Assembly: GCF_015461835.1 (NCBI RefSeq)
Contig: NZ_JACOPX010000001.1
Location: 186,001 to 250,000 of the forward strand
Length of the DNA stretch: 64,000 nucleotides
Direction of reading: 5' to 3'
DNA from: Pseudomonas neuropathica
GTDB lineage: Bacteria > Pseudomonadota > Gammaproteobacteria > Pseudomonadales > Pseudomonadaceae
The first letter of the stretch is position 1. Every line of letters starts with the position of its first letter. The notes beneath the pieces are model-generated. The model was not told the DNA's origin and searched no databases. It saw only the letters and a list, made by a program, of their open reading frames with translations. Shown in pieces: positions 1-8,970 of the stretch. A program made the position numbers and the translations under genes.

Positions 1-299
1 ATCGCACGATGACGGGCGATGAGTTTTTCCGCATGCCGCACACGCTTGCCGTTGACCTCGTCATAGCCGATGGATTCACCGTCGAGCAGGATCTGCCCGC
101 CCTGGAATTCTTCGAGCATGTTCACGCAACGCAGCAGCGTGGTTTTACCCGAGCCGCTGGAGCCGATCAGGGTCACCACGTTGCCGCGCTGCATGCTCAG
201 ATCGACACCTTTGAGCACTTCGACTGCGCCGTACTGTTTGTGCAGGCCACGGATGTCCAGCAACGCCTGATTCTGTGGGGAAACTTGAGCTTGAGTCAT
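1..299 (-). CDS. Amino-acid ABC transporter ATP-binding protein (3' part beyond window)
   Basis: This is the N-terminal third of a polar amino-acid ABC transporter ATPase (HisP/GlnQ type); the rest lies before base 1. The Walker A motif GSSGSGKTT is at residues 46-54, preceded by the usual N-terminal strands (LDIRGLHKQYG) and followed by the FQGGQILLDGE segment typical of this subfamily. It would hydrolyse ATP on the cytoplasmic face to power the two permeases encoded upstream. The ATG overlaps the stop of the adjacent permease as ATGA, so translation is probably coupled. It is the last visible gene of a four-gene minus-strand operon (binding protein, permease, permease, ATPase). Substrate cannot be fixed from this fragment. 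Confidence 0.93.
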   Translation of the reverse strand, partial: MTQAQVSPQNQALLDIRGLHKQYGAVEVLKGVDLSMQRGNVVTLIGSSGSGKTTLLRCVNMLEEFQGGQILLDGESIGYDEVNGKRVRHAEKLIARHRA

Positions 300-958
300 G
301 GCAAGGCCACCCGCTTTTCAATGTGCCGGCCGAGTAATTCGATGCCGTAGTTGATGACGAAGAACAGAAAACCGGCGAACAGGTAGAACTCCAGGGTCAT
401 GAAGTTCCGAGCGATGATCTGTTGCGTACTGAGCAGCAATTCGGCGACGCCGATCACCGAAAGCAAGGTCGAAGCCTTGACGATTTCCGTGGACGAGTTG
501 ACCCAGGTCGGCAGGATCTGCCGCAGCGCCTGAGGCAACAGCACGTAGCCGAGGGATTGGTAGAACGTCAGGCCGATGGCTTTACTCGCCTCCATTTGCC
601 CGCGCGGCAAGGCTTGCAATGCACCGCGAACAATCTCGGCGACGTGGGAACCGCAAAACAGCGTCAGGCCCAAGGCCCCGGCCTGAAATGCGCTGATCTG
701 CCAACCGAGTGCCGGCGCCATGTAGAAGCAGGCCAGCACCAGCACAAATACTGGCGTACCGCGAATCAGGTCGACGTAGAAACGAAACGGTGCGCGCATC
801 CAGAACTTGCCATACGTGAGCACCAGACCGGCGACCACCCCGAGCATCGTGCCGAGCAGGATCGCCAGCGCCGACACTTGCACGCTGGTCAGAAAGCCCT
901 GCCACAACGGCTCACGCGCGACCCACAATTCATGTAACCAACTGGGAGATTCGTACAT
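296..958 (-). CDS. Amino-acid ABC transporter permease, HisM/GlnP type
   Basis: 220-aa inner-membrane permease of the polar amino-acid uptake family. It is strongly hydrophobic with several membrane segments. The EAA loop that contacts the ATPase is visible as ALPRGQMEASKAIGLTFYQS followed by LPQALRQILP. Length is typical of the family. It starts nine bases after the stop of the second permease gene and its stop overlaps the ATPase start, so the three form one translational unit. With the neighbouring permease it probably makes a heterodimeric channel. Nothing odd is visible. Confidence 0.94.
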   Translation of the reverse strand: MYESPSWLHELWVAREPLWQGFLTSVQVSALAILLGTMLGVVAGLVLTYGKFWMRAPFRFYVDLIRGTPVFVLVLACFYMAPALGWQISAFQAGALGLTLFCGSHVAEIVRGALQALPRGQMEASKAIGLTFYQSLGYVLLPQALRQILPTWVNSSTEIVKASTLLSVIGVAELLLSTQQIIARNFMTLEFYLFAGFLFFVINYGIELLGRHIEKRVALP

Positions 959-967
959 CGCAGCCTC

Positions 968-1630
968 CTATCGGCGGATCGCCAGACGCTGCTCGAGGTA
1001 ACGCAGCAGCATGGCAATGAGGTAACAGGCCGCGACATACAACGCCGTGGTCACCAGCCAGGTTTCGATTACCCGGTAGCTTTCGACGTTGATCTTGCGC
1101 GCGTAATAGGTCAGCTCCGGCACCGCAATCGCGGCGGCCAGTGAGGTGTCCTTGAACAGCGAAATGAAATTGTTCGACAGCGCCGGCAGCACATTGCGCA
1201 GCATTACCGGCACGGTGACGTAGGCCTTGACCTGCCACTCGCCGAGACCGATGGCCAGCCCGGCCTCGCGCTGGCCTTTGGGGATACTCAGCAAACCGCC
1301 ACGGAACACTTCGGTCAGGTACGCCCCGGCATACAACGACAGCGTGATGATGAACGACGGGATCTTGTCCAGGCGAATCCCGAGACTCGGCAACGCAAAG
1401 TAGATCAACAGAATCAACACCAGAATCGGCGTGTTACGCACCACCGTGACGTACACCGAGGCCAGCACGCGCAAGGCGCGATGCTTCGAGAGCAAGGCGA
1501 ACGCCATCAGCAGGCCGATCACGCAGCCGATGGCGATCGACACCAAGGCCAGTTCAAGGCCCAGACCGAGCCCCGCCAGCAAGGTGTCGAAATCGCGCCA
1601 CACGGCGGCAAAGTTCAACTGATAGTTCAT
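968..1630 (-). CDS. Amino-acid ABC transporter permease, HisQ type
   Basis: 220-aa inner-membrane permease, partner of the adjacent permease gene. It has the characteristic N-terminal membrane segments (LALVSIAIGCVIGLLMAF) and an EAA loop reading SIPKGQREAGLAIGLGEWQ followed by VPVMLRNVLP. The gene lies between the binding-protein gene (about 50 bases upstream) and the second permease. The order binding protein, permease, permease, ATPase is standard for histidine/glutamate/cystine-type importers. No regulator is adjacent, so the transported amino acid remains undetermined. Confidence 0.94.
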   Translation of the reverse strand: MNYQLNFAAVWRDFDTLLAGLGLGLELALVSIAIGCVIGLLMAFALLSKHRALRVLASVYVTVVRNTPILVLILLIYFALPSLGIRLDKIPSFIITLSLYAGAYLTEVFRGGLLSIPKGQREAGLAIGLGEWQVKAYVTVPVMLRNVLPALSNNFISLFKDTSLAAAIAVPELTYYARKINVESYRVIETWLVTTALYVAACYLIAMLLRYLEQRLAIRR

Positions 1631-1681
1631 GGTCAGCAGTACCTTGAGCGGGGCGACTTTAATCGCCCCACTCTCTCGGGA

Positions 1682-2530
1682 TCATTTGAATTCGACAGGG
1701 AAACCGATCGCAGGCGACGGCAGGTCAACGCCGAACCATTGTTTGAACGACGCCGCATAAGTCGGGAATTCAACGCCGGTCATGGCTTCATGCAGCGCCG
1801 TGTTGACGAAGTTCAACCAATCCTGATCGCCGCGTTTCACCGCACACGCGTAGGTTTGCGGACTCCATGCGTAGCTTGGGCTGCGATAGCGACCAGGGTT
1901 CTGCACCATCAGGTATTTGACCGAAGACTGGTCAGTGGCGGCGGCATCGGCGCGGCCGGAGTTCACGGCCTGGTACATCAGGTCGACGCTGTCGTACTGA
2001 TCGACCTTGGCTTTTGGCAATGCTTGATGCACCAGCTCTTCGGCGTAGACGTTCTGCAGCACCGCCACGGTGACGCTGTCGCCGGCGGCTTGCAGGTCTT
2101 CGATTTCCTTGTACTTGCTGTTGTTCGGCAGCAGCAGGCCGACGCCTTCGCGGTAGTACGGCAGGGTGAACGCCACTTGCTGCGCACGGCTGGCGGTGAC
2201 GGTGATGAACTGGCAGCTCATGTCGACTTTGTCGGTGAGCAGATTGGGAATCCGCGCATCGGACGACTGCACGACGAACTCGACCTTGCTCGGGTCGTTG
2301 AACAGACCTTTGGCCACCATCCTGGCGATGTCGATATCAAACCCCTGCAACTTGCCGTCCGCGCCCTGAAAGTGCCACGGCGCATTGGTGCTACCGGTGC
2401 CCACGATCAACTTGCCACGGGCCAGAACACTGTCGAGCTTGCTGTCGGCTGCCTGGGCCATACCCATGACAGCGGACGAAGCCGCAAGAACAAAAACACA
2501 CGCTTTGAACAACGAAGGACGGCGATGCAT
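1682..2530 (-). CDS. Periplasmic amino-acid-binding protein of ABC transporter
   Basis: Extracytoplasmic binding protein of the SBP_bac_3 family, about 282 aa. A Sec signal peptide (basic MHRR, hydrophobic core, AQA-A cleavage site) precedes the mature start near DSKLDSVLARGKL. Family hallmarks are GFDIDIARMVAKGL and the AWSPQTYACAVKRGD stretch. I chose the ATG at 2530, which has a GGAG about nine bases upstream, rather than the GTG nine bases earlier that sits too close to that site. It captures the ligand for the two downstream permeases and heads the operon. Confidence 0.93.
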   Translation of the reverse strand: MHRRPSLFKACVFVLAASSAVMGMAQAADSKLDSVLARGKLIVGTGSTNAPWHFQGADGKLQGFDIDIARMVAKGLFNDPSKVEFVVQSSDARIPNLLTDKVDMSCQFITVTASRAQQVAFTLPYYREGVGLLLPNNSKYKEIEDLQAAGDSVTVAVLQNVYAEELVHQALPKAKVDQYDSVDLMYQAVNSGRADAAATDQSSVKYLMVQNPGRYRSPSYAWSPQTYACAVKRGDQDWLNFVNTALHEAMTGVEFPTYAASFKQWFGVDLPSPAIGFPVEFK

Positions 2531-2867
2531 GGCAAGCACTCCAGGATGGTGTTTATTCCGCTATACCGGAACACGGTTTGTTACTACGGAATAGACAGCA
2601 GAAAGTGTGCCACAGGATCGGGTGAGAATCTGCAGAAGATCTAAATGTCTTCGAAATCAAAGAGATGCAGAAAGGGACAGTCGCGTCGTTACCAAGAGCG
2701 CGGTTAATACACGCTACCGTTGGCCACACACTCCGGGTATTCGCGCCACATTTCGGGGCGCATGGCACAAAACCAGGCGGGTTACACCTGTCAACTCTGA
2801 CAGTAGGCGCATGGCTTGCACTGGATTACCGTCTATAGGTGTTGCTGTACTCGAAAAGGAGATTCTC
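2531..2867. other. Intergenic region between divergent ABC operon and thioredoxin-like gene
   Basis: This 337-base gap holds the control regions of two divergent units. Just upstream of the binding-protein gene is a dyad, TTCCG at 2556-2560 and CGGAA at 2567-2571, and a second CGGAAT occurs at 2587-2592. These could be an operator for the ABC operon but I cannot name the regulator. The plus-strand gene has an AAAGGAG ribosome site just before its ATG at 2868. I see no RNA gene or further coding region. Confidence 0.4.
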
Positions 2868-3305
2868 ATGAGTGCGAATATCCCTCTCTCCACGTTGGCC
2901 CCCACCTACCGCAAAGCCCTGAAAACCTGGCGTCCAGTGATTCTTTATTTCGCCAACGAACATTGCCCCGCCTGCGAGTGGGCCGGGCCGATCTTTCGTC
3001 AGACGGCCGAGCCGTATCGGCATCGCGCCAATATTTACATGCTCAATACCAGAGAAACAGCGCGTCATCCGCTGGTCACCGGGACGCCAACCGTACTGTT
3101 TTACAAGAACGGCAGACTGGTGAAAAAACTCAAAGGCATCGGCACCGAAGAAACCCTCGCACGGGATTTCGCCGAGCACATCGGCAAGACCAAAGCACCC
3201 AGCGCGCCCCGTAAACGAATACATGATCTGCCTTGGCTGCGGCAGACTCTTCGCACTTTGCGCACCGTTGCGCGTGCTCGCCTGCGGAAATTCTTCGACC
3301 GGTGA
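2868..3305 (+). CDS. Thioredoxin-like protein with CPAC active site
   Basis: 145-aa thioredoxin-fold protein. The redox motif reads NEHCPACEWAGPIF (Cys-Pro-Ala-Cys), and the cis-proline segment is visible as VTGTPTVLFYKNGRLV. There is no signal peptide, so it is probably cytoplasmic. The ATG at 2868 is preceded by AAAGGAGA at good spacing; a longer upstream reading frame has no such site. The last 35 residues form a strongly basic tail (RKRIHDLPWLRQTLRTLRT) beyond the fold, which may bind a partner or membrane. The specific thiol substrate is unknown. The stop overlaps the start of a small ORF as GTGA. Confidence 0.85.
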   Translation: MSANIPLSTLAPTYRKALKTWRPVILYFANEHCPACEWAGPIFRQTAEPYRHRANIYMLNTRETARHPLVTGTPTVLFYKNGRLVKKLKGIGTEETLARDFAEHIGKTKAPSAPRKRIHDLPWLRQTLRTLRTVARARLRKFFDR

Positions 3306-3445
3306 CCACCAGTATCGGTGAGACCCGGGTCGAGGATTGCGATTCGCTGAATCAGGCGCTGCTCAAGGCGCAAGAGGTGTTGTTTGCGTCAAAGCATATG
3401 GGAAGGATCGCTACACTTTTCATCAGTGAATACTGCGGTGCCTGA
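3302..3445 (+). CDS. Small hypothetical protein, coupled to thioredoxin-like gene
   Basis: 47-aa ORF beginning with GTG that overlaps the TGA of the thioredoxin-like gene (GTGA), an arrangement typical of translational coupling. The product starts MTTSIGETRVEDCDSLNQAL, has a hydrophilic helical first half and a more hydrophobic end (IATLFISEYCGA). No family recognised. It ends just before a REP doublet. The case for it being real rests on the overlap and on its plausible composition only. Confidence 0.45.
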   Translation: MTTSIGETRVEDCDSLNQALLKAQEVLFASKHMGRIATLFISEYCGA

Positions 3446-3454
3446 ACCCAAGCA

Positions 3455-3519
3455 TTCGCGAGCAGGCTCGCCCCCACATTTGAAACGCGTTCCAAGGTGG
3501 GAGCGAGCTTGCTCGCGAA
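3455..3519. repeat. REP doublet (REPIN), GTGGGAGCGAGC family
   Basis: Two REP copies in inverted orientation (3455-3477 and 3497-3519, 23 bases each) separated by about 19 bases. The core reads GTGGGAGCGAGCTTGCTCGC and its complement. It lies between the convergent small ORF and the TerC-type gene. Four more copies occur in this window. Confidence 0.9.
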
Positions 3520-3551
3520 GAGGCCGGCACAGTTAGTAGAGAACTCAAGGA

Positions 3552-5111
3552 TTACGCTGGCGCGCGCTCCAAAAGCACCCGCGTCACCCGCCGCTCTTCC
3601 ACCGCTTTGACCGTCATCTGCCAACCCTCAAGCTCCAGACGATCACCAATGACCGGCAATCGATCCAGCAGGCTCATCACCAACCCGGCCATGGTCTGAT
3701 AATCCTCGGTCGGTGCCGCACCAAACCCTGTGCGTTGGCGCACACGCGCCAGGTTCAACGCACCACTGACGATATAACCGCCCTGCTCCTCAACGACATC
3801 CGGGCCTTCGATTTCGCTGGCATCGGGCAACTCACCGGCAATCGATTCGAGGATGTCGGTCATGGTCAACACACCAACAAAATCACCGAACTCGTTGACC
3901 ACAAAAGCAATGTGCGTCGAGGCGGCGCGCATTTGCTCCAGCGCGTTGAGGATCGAATAGCTATCGAGCAAATTGATGGTCTTGCGCGCCAGGTGTTCCA
4001 GGTTCGGCTCGGCCCCGGCCAGGTACTCCTTGAGCAATTCTTTCTTGTGCACGAAGCCCAACGGCTCATCCACCGCACCGTTACGAATCAACGGCAGACG
4101 CGAGTAGGACGAGTGCATCAAGCGTGTACGAATGGCCTCGCGATCATCGGCCAGATCAAGCGTGTCGACATCGGCGCGCACGGTCATCAGCCCGCGAATC
4201 GGGCGTTCGGCCAGTTGCAGCACGCCGCTGATCATCACCCGTTCGCGACGGTCGAAAAGTTCGGCACTTGGCGCGTCACCGTCGTCGAGCAGGTCGGAAA
4301 TTTCCTCGCCGACCTCTTCCGCCGCCAGTTTACGCCCACCCAGCAAGCGCATGACCGCGTGCGCCGTGCGCTCGCGGATCGGCCGCAAACCCTGCATTGA
4401 ACGCTTGCGGCGAGCCCGGGCTATCTGGTTGAACACCTCGATCAGAATCGAGAAACCGATGGCGGCGTACAGATAACCTTTCGGAATGTGGAAGCCCAGA
4501 CCTTCGGCCGTCAGGGCAAAACCAATCATCATCAGGAAGCCCAGACACAGCATGATCACCGTCGGGTGCGCGTTGACGAAGCGCGTCAGCGGTTTGCTGG
4601 CGACAATCATCAAGCCAATCGAGATGATCACCGCGATCATCATCACCGCCAGTTCATCGACCATGCCGACGGCCGTGATCACCGCATCCAGCGAGAACAC
4701 CGCGTCGAGTACCACAATTTGCGCAACGATCGGCCAGAACAGCGCATAGGCGGTGTTGCTCGAGCGTTCGCCAACGTGGCCTTCCAATCGCTCATGCAAC
4801 TCCATCGTCGCTTTGAACAGCAGGAACACACCACCGAACAACATGATCAGGTCGCGACCAGAGAAACTCTTGTCGAACACCTCGAACAATGGCTGCGTGA
4901 GGGTGACCAGCCAGGAAATACTCGCCAACAGGCCAAGGCGCATGATCAGCGCCAGCGACAGACCAATAATCCGCGCGCGGTCACGCTGATGCGGTGGCAG
5001 CTTGTCTGCCAGAATTGCGATGAACACCAGGTTGTCGATACCCAGCACCAGTTCCAGCACGATCAATGTCAACAAGCCCAGCCAGGCTGTGGGATCCGCT
5101 AACCATTCCAT
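3552..5111 (-). CDS. TerC family membrane protein with CBS pair and CorC/HlyC domain
   Basis: 519-aa inner-membrane protein. The N-terminal ~230 residues are a TerC domain of multiple membrane helices, with the acidic signatures [13 protein letters not shown] and [17 protein letters not shown] that are thought to line a metal path. A CBS-domain pair follows (about 300-420; [36 protein letters not shown]). A C-terminal CorC_HlyC transporter-associated domain ends the protein ([31 protein letters not shown]). This order matches the YegH/YoaE family. Metal-ion export or homeostasis is a family-level inference. I looked for a manganese riboswitch upstream and did not find one. Transcribed alone. 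Confidence 0.92.
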   Translation of the reverse strand: MEWLADPTAWLGLLTLIVLELVLGIDNLVFIAILADKLPPHQRDRARIIGLSLALIMRLGLLASISWLVTLTQPLFEVFDKSFSGRDLIMLFGGVFLLFKATMELHERLEGHVGERSSNTAYALFWPIVAQIVVLDAVFSLDAVITAVGMVDELAVMMIAVIISIGLMIVASKPLTRFVNAHPTVIMLCLGFLMMIGFALTAEGLGFHIPKGYLYAAIGFSILIEVFNQIARARRKRSMQGLRPIRERTAHAVMRLLGGRKLAAEEVGEEISDLLDDGDAPSAELFDRRERVMISGVLQLAERPIRGLMTVRADVDTLDLADDREAIRTRLMHSSYSRLPLIRNGAVDEPLGFVHKKELLKEYLAGAEPNLEHLARKTINLLDSYSILNALEQMRAASTHIAFVVNEFGDFVGVLTMTDILESIAGELPDASEIEGPDVVEEQGGYIVSGALNLARVRQRTGFGAAPTEDYQTMAGLVMSLLDRLPVIGDRLELEGWQMTVKAVEERRVTRVLLERAPA

Positions 5112-5421
5112 AAAACGTCTCTATCTCTCTCGATGAATTCAGGCTGCCGGACACGGCAAAGCGCAACGCGAAGGCTCTGGGGCCGCGTTAGCAACGATAG
5201 TCGGATGTCGGAAAACCGGATGCTGCGAGTGCGTCAAGACCGCGCCATGGCGCGAGGGGAAGGTGCGACTGGGAGGCTCCGAGAGGGTGTTCATGCAAAT
5301 CCTGAATGAAAAATGGCCTTGGAGCGTACAGGCTTTGGGAACATTTCCTACAGCAGCAAATCATTTCCAAATTTGTAACAGCTCTCCGGATTCCCCTGCG
5401 GCAGCTCCTACAGGGGCAATG
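5112..5421. other. Intergenic region between TerC-type and PLD-like genes
   Basis: This 310-base gap carries the promoter side of the minus-strand TerC-type gene and the 3' side of the minus-strand phospholipase D-like gene. I see no convincing ORF, RNA gene, strong hairpin or REP copy in it. Confidence 0.4.
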
Positions 5422-7068
5422 TCAGCGGCCAGCGAAGCGTAGGCGGGACAACTGCCGCAAATCCCCTTCGATGTAATAGTCATTCGTCCAACGGTCATCC
5501 ACCGCCAACGGACTCACCTGCTTCAACGCCAGCTTCTTCGCGAAATAACGAAAGCGGTAATGCTCATAAAACCGCAGCAGCTCCAGCCCGTAACGATCCG
5601 CCAGATCGGTGTCGCCGCGAATGATCAGGTAGTTTTCATCGTTGCCATTACTCGCCGAAACACTGAGGTTGTGGCTGCCGCTGATGATCGTTGGTGTGTC
5701 TGTGGTGAAGTCGGTGACCACGGCTTTGGTGTGCACCAGCAGATTGCCTTTCTGGCCTTTCATGTTCTCGCGCAGCCAGCCTTCCAGCCCGGTGTTGAGC
5801 AATGCGGTGGCGGCGAATTCGGCGCTGCGGTCGGCGTGAAAACCGGTGATTCGACTGGCAGTGTTCTGCAGGCCATAACGCAAAATGTCGTCGTGGGGCT
5901 GACCGAGTAACGCGTTAAGAATCGCATCCGGCAGCGAGAACGCGGTGACGAACAGCACGTCCTTTTTCGCCGCGCTGATGATCCGCACGAATGCCTGCAG
6001 ATCGGCCCCGCCGGTACGCGGTGAGAACCCGGCGAACAAAGGTTGCTGCGGATTCATCGGGTTGTGTTCGGTAATCCAGTCACGGGTAACGCCGATATCA
6101 TCCGGCTGCGCCCAGATCTGCTCGAATGTTTGCAGATAACTGGCGGCAATCGATGCATCGTCCAGCACATGCACCACGTTGGCCTGACGATAAACTCCGT
6201 TGGCGGTGAAATTGGTGCTGCCACACAAAACCGCTTCAGGCTGACGAGTGCCGCTGGCATCGACGCGGCTGAGGACCATGAATTTGTTGTGAAAGATATT
6301 GTGGGTCACTCGCCCGCGTTTGCTCGCGGGAGGCAGTGCCGCCAGGCTCGCTTCGTTGAGCGTGGTGTCTTCATCATCGGGCCGGGCGTGATACAGCACC
6401 CGCACCTGTACGCCCCGCGTGAACGCCGCGTTCACCGCATCGACGATTGCCTGCAACTGATACTCGTAAATCGCGATGTCCAGCGCCCACTGACCATCGA
6501 CCGCACGCTCGATAAACCCCAGCAAGCGCCCGAGCAAACCGTTTTCCAGCCACTGTCGCGCGGCATCGGGCCAGGATTCGATGGGCATGTTTTTGTTGGC
6601 GCTGATCTGCGCGTCCAGATCGGGAAACTTGCGCTGGAATGCCTGACTGGCGGCGACCGCACGGTTGAATATCACGCTTTGATTGCTCGGGTGACCGTCA
6701 TCGGAGGTGATCGTCAGTTCCAGCGACTCACCCAACTGCACGGCATCCGCAGTGCCGTAGGCCAGATGCACGCGATAGTGAAGGGTCATGCCCGGATTGA
6801 CCGCGTAATCGGCCCAGCGAAATTTCTGCAGCGGGGCTTTATCGCTTGGGGTGGCGTGGAACTGAGGGAAGGTATGCGCTTTGCCAGGGAACGTCAGGCT
6901 GTTGAACAGGAACAACCACGGTTTGGCGCCCTGCTGCTTTTCGATGGCAAACCCGAGCAGGCCTTGGCGCCGGGATTCGGCCAGATCCATGGCCAGCAGC
7001 ACGCCGTTGGTGCCGGCGTAGGCTTTGACGCGGAAGTCGTCTTGAGGGTTTTTCACCAGAACGCGCAT
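5422..7068 (-). CDS. Phospholipase D-like protein with two HKD motifs
   Basis: 548-aa protein of the phospholipase D superfamily. Two catalytic HKD-type motifs are visible: HNIFHNKFMVLSRVD followed by CGSTNFTANG, and LLVHTKAVVTDF followed by ISGSHNLSVSASNGNDEN. The GSxN signature after each is diagnostic. No signal peptide is present at the N-terminus (MRVLVKNPQDDFRVKAYAG), so it is probably cytosolic or exported by a non-Sec route. The first ~180 residues form an extra domain that I do not recognise. It could be a phosphodiesterase, nuclease or lipase. No immunity gene or VgrG is adjacent, so an effector role is not supported here. Confidence 0.88.
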   Translation of the reverse strand: MRVLVKNPQDDFRVKAYAGTNGVLLAMDLAESRRQGLLGFAIEKQQGAKPWLFLFNSLTFPGKAHTFPQFHATPSDKAPLQKFRWADYAVNPGMTLHYRVHLAYGTADAVQLGESLELTITSDDGHPSNQSVIFNRAVAASQAFQRKFPDLDAQISANKNMPIESWPDAARQWLENGLLGRLLGFIERAVDGQWALDIAIYEYQLQAIVDAVNAAFTRGVQVRVLYHARPDDEDTTLNEASLAALPPASKRGRVTHNIFHNKFMVLSRVDASGTRQPEAVLCGSTNFTANGVYRQANVVHVLDDASIAASYLQTFEQIWAQPDDIGVTRDWITEHNPMNPQQPLFAGFSPRTGGADLQAFVRIISAAKKDVLFVTAFSLPDAILNALLGQPHDDILRYGLQNTASRITGFHADRSAEFAATALLNTGLEGWLRENMKGQKGNLLVHTKAVVTDFTTDTPTIISGSHNLSVSASNGNDENYLIIRGDTDLADRYGLELLRFYEHYRFRYFAKKLALKQVSPLAVDDRWTNDYYIEGDLRQLSRLRFAGR

Positions 7069-7152
7069 CGCTCACTCCTTGTGATTGGGCTGGGGGCAGC
7101 ATAGTGCAGCGATGCGGTTTGTGGTTGTTCGGCTCTAGAGCGGGTCGATGCA

Positions 7153-7217
7153 ATCGCGAGCAGGCTCACTCCTACATTTGGAATGCGTTCCCCTGTAGGA
7201 GTGAGCCTGCTCGCGAT
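7153..7217. repeat. REP doublet (REPIN), variant core
   Basis: Inverted REP pair (7153-7175 and 7195-7217) with the variant core GTAGGAGTGAGCCTGCTCGC. It lies upstream of the PLD-like gene and downstream of the chelatase VWA gene. Confidence 0.88.
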
Positions 7218-7242
7218 GAGGCCGGACCAGACACAGAAAGTA

Positions 7243-7983
7243 TCAGAGGGAAATCAGTTCATCGATATGTCGATACTGCGCATCCAATGCCGTCGCCAGA
7301 TCCTTGGCCCGGCCCAACCGGATCGGCCCACGCTCGATATCGATCAGCAACCCCGGACACCCCAGCGCGGGCAAGCCCGCCCACTGTTTCAAACGCCCAT
7401 CGGTCACCACCAGCAAGCGTTGCTGCTCGGCAGGAAAGCGCTTGCGCCGCACCGTCAGCCACTGCCCGGCCTGCTCCAGCGCTGCCAGCAACGGCGTGCC
7501 ACCGCCTGCACCTAAAGCATCCAGCCACACCCGCAAGCCGCTGGACGCCTTCAATCCCTGCACCTGCCATTTCGGCACCGAGCCACTGGCCGTCAACAAT
7601 GCGAGTCGCGCCCGTTGGCGGTAAGCATCATCGAACAATTGCGCGAGCAAACCTTTGGCATCGCTCAAGGACTGATGGCGGCGGGTCGAGGCGGAGGCAT
7701 CGACGATCACCAGCCACAATTCATGCGGTGAGCGCGTGCGCAGTTGAAACAGCAAATCTTCACGCGTCCGGGGACGCCCGTTGAGCAACGTGCCCGGCCA
7801 ATTCACCGTACCGCTGCGCGCCTTATGGCGCTTGCCTTGGCGTCCGTTGTCCAGCCGACCGGCGCGGGGTCTGGCATTCGCCCCCGCGTCGGATCGGGGG
7901 CGAATGCCTAACGCTTTTTTGGCCAGCTCGGCACTTCGCGGCGGGTGCCGGTAGCGAGCGCTGGCGCCGGCATGTCGCCCCAC
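7243..7983 (-). CDS. VWA-domain chelatase subunit (ChlD/BchD-like) of cobalt chelatase operon
   Basis: Von Willebrand A protein, up to 246 aa. The MIDAS metal site DASAS lies in LWLVIVDASASTRRHQSL; GGGTPLLAAL and LLVVTDGRLKQW complete the fold. With the AAA+ protein upstream it forms the ChlI/ChlD-type pair that works with CobN to insert cobalt into the corrin ring. The start is uncertain. A GTG at 7983 has an upstream GAAGGGCAGGG and overlaps the AAA+ gene by 76 bases, but a reading frame from there runs through a 14-bp palindrome (7873-7908). A start after the palindrome, such as the GTG of VNWPGTLL, would give a more compact protein. Confidence 0.85.
   Translation of the reverse strand: MGRHAGASARYRHPPRSAELAKKALGIRPRSDAGANARPRAGRLDNGRQGKRHKARSGTVNWPGTLLNGRPRTREDLLFQLRTRSPHELWLVIVDASASTRRHQSLSDAKGLLAQLFDDAYRQRARLALLTASGSVPKWQVQGLKASSGLRVWLDALGAGGGTPLLAALEQAGQWLTVRRKRFPAEQQRLLVVTDGRLKQWAGLPALGCPGLLIDIERGPIRLGRAKDLATALDAQYRHIDELISL
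7873..7908. repeat. Perfect 14-bp inverted repeat at chlI/chlD junction
   Basis: Arms at 7873-7886 (GGCATTCGCCCCCG) and 7895-7908 are perfectly complementary with an 8-base loop. The hairpin begins at the last base of the AAA+ gene stop codon. It has no T tract. It could attenuate transcription, stabilise the upstream message or simply be coding sequence of the VWA gene. Confidence 0.7.
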
Positions 7984-8909
7984 TGGCCCTGCCCTTCACT
8001 CGGTGATGCCTGAGTCGTGGCCGGCGACTCGGCCGGTTGCGGCGGACTCGATGGCGCTTGCTCACGGCGCCGATGGCGCAGGGCAAACTCGGCGACAGCG
8101 TCGATGTCTTCCTCGGCAATCCCCCCTGCCCCGCGCCATGCCGCGTGGGCACGCGCCGCGCGCAACCAGACCAGGTCGGCACGCAGACCATCAACCCCGG
8201 CGGCGAAACAACGCTCGGTGATCTGCGCCAGTGCGGCATCATCCAGCGCAATATTGGCCAGGGCATCACGAGCGTGTTCGCAACGCGCACGCAAGGCTTG
8301 CTGCTCGGCTTGCCACTGTGCGCAGAACGCTTGCGGGTCGCTGTCGAAATCCAGTCGCCGACGGATGATCTGTCCGCGTTCGGTCGGTGCCGTGTGGCCA
8401 CTGAGGGCGACGTTCAGGCCAAAGCGGTCGAGCAGTTGCGGACGCAACTCGCCCTCTTCCGGGTTCATCGTGCCGATCAGCACGAACTTCGCCGAATGCC
8501 GATGGGAAATGCCGTCGCGCTCGATCAGATTGGTGCCGCTGGCGGCGACGTCGAGCAGTAGATCGACGAGGTGATCGGGCAGCAGATTGACTTCATCGAC
8601 GTAGAGTACGCCGCCGTCAGCCTTGGCCAGCACACCCGGCGAGAACTGCGCACGCCCCTCGCTCAGGGCGGCGTCGAGATCGAGGGTGCCGACCAGACGC
8701 TCTTCGGTGGCGCCCAGCGGCAAGGTGACGAATTGACCGCTGGCGAGCAGATCGGCCAGGCCCCGGGCCAGGGTGGATTTGGCCATGCCGCGCGGGCCTT
8801 CGATCAGCACGCCGCCGATTTTCGGGTCAATGGCGGTGAGGCACAGGGCGAGTTTCAGGTCATCGGCGCCGACCACGGCGGAGAGCGGGAAATGCGGGGT
8901 GTCGGTCAT
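7908..8909 (-). CDS. AAA+ ATPase, ChlI/BchI-like chelatase subunit
   Basis: 333-aa AAA+ ATPase of the magnesium-chelatase I type. The P-loop is a variant, EGPRGMAKST; Walker B is GGVLYVDEVNLL, followed by sensor and arginine-finger segments LIGTMNPEEGELRPQLLDRFGL. The C-terminal ~50 residues are a Pro/Ser/Gln-rich linker (APSSPPQPAESPATTQASPS). I chose the ATG at 8909 (MTDTPHFPLS) because it has a GAGA-type ribosome site; a reading frame open further upstream runs through the dispersed repeat at 8971-9118. It powers cobalt insertion with the VWA protein and CobN, and sits between those two genes. Confidence 0.9.
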   Translation of the reverse strand: MTDTPHFPLSAVVGADDLKLALCLTAIDPKIGGVLIEGPRGMAKSTLARGLADLLASGQFVTLPLGATEERLVGTLDLDAALSEGRAQFSPGVLAKADGGVLYVDEVNLLPDHLVDLLLDVAASGTNLIERDGISHRHSAKFVLIGTMNPEEGELRPQLLDRFGLNVALSGHTAPTERGQIIRRRLDFDSDPQAFCAQWQAEQQALRARCEHARDALANIALDDAALAQITERCFAAGVDGLRADLVWLRAARAHAAWRGAGGIAEEDIDAVAEFALRHRRREQAPSSPPQPAESPATTQASPSEGQGQWGDMPAPALATGTRREVPSWPKKR

Positions 8910-8970
8910 TTGGGTTTTCTCTGTCGTGGTCATTGGTGTGCTTGATGGTTGTGGGGTGTCAGTTGGGCTG

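Noticed and set aside
5112..5200. Possible manganese (yybP-ykoY) riboswitch upstream of the TerC-type gene
   Set aside because: The conserved core sequence and loops of this class are not present on the minus strand.
5422..7068. Phospholipase D-like protein as a type VI secretion effector
   Set aside because: No VgrG, PAAR, adaptor or immunity gene is adjacent; the HKD motifs alone do not justify the call.
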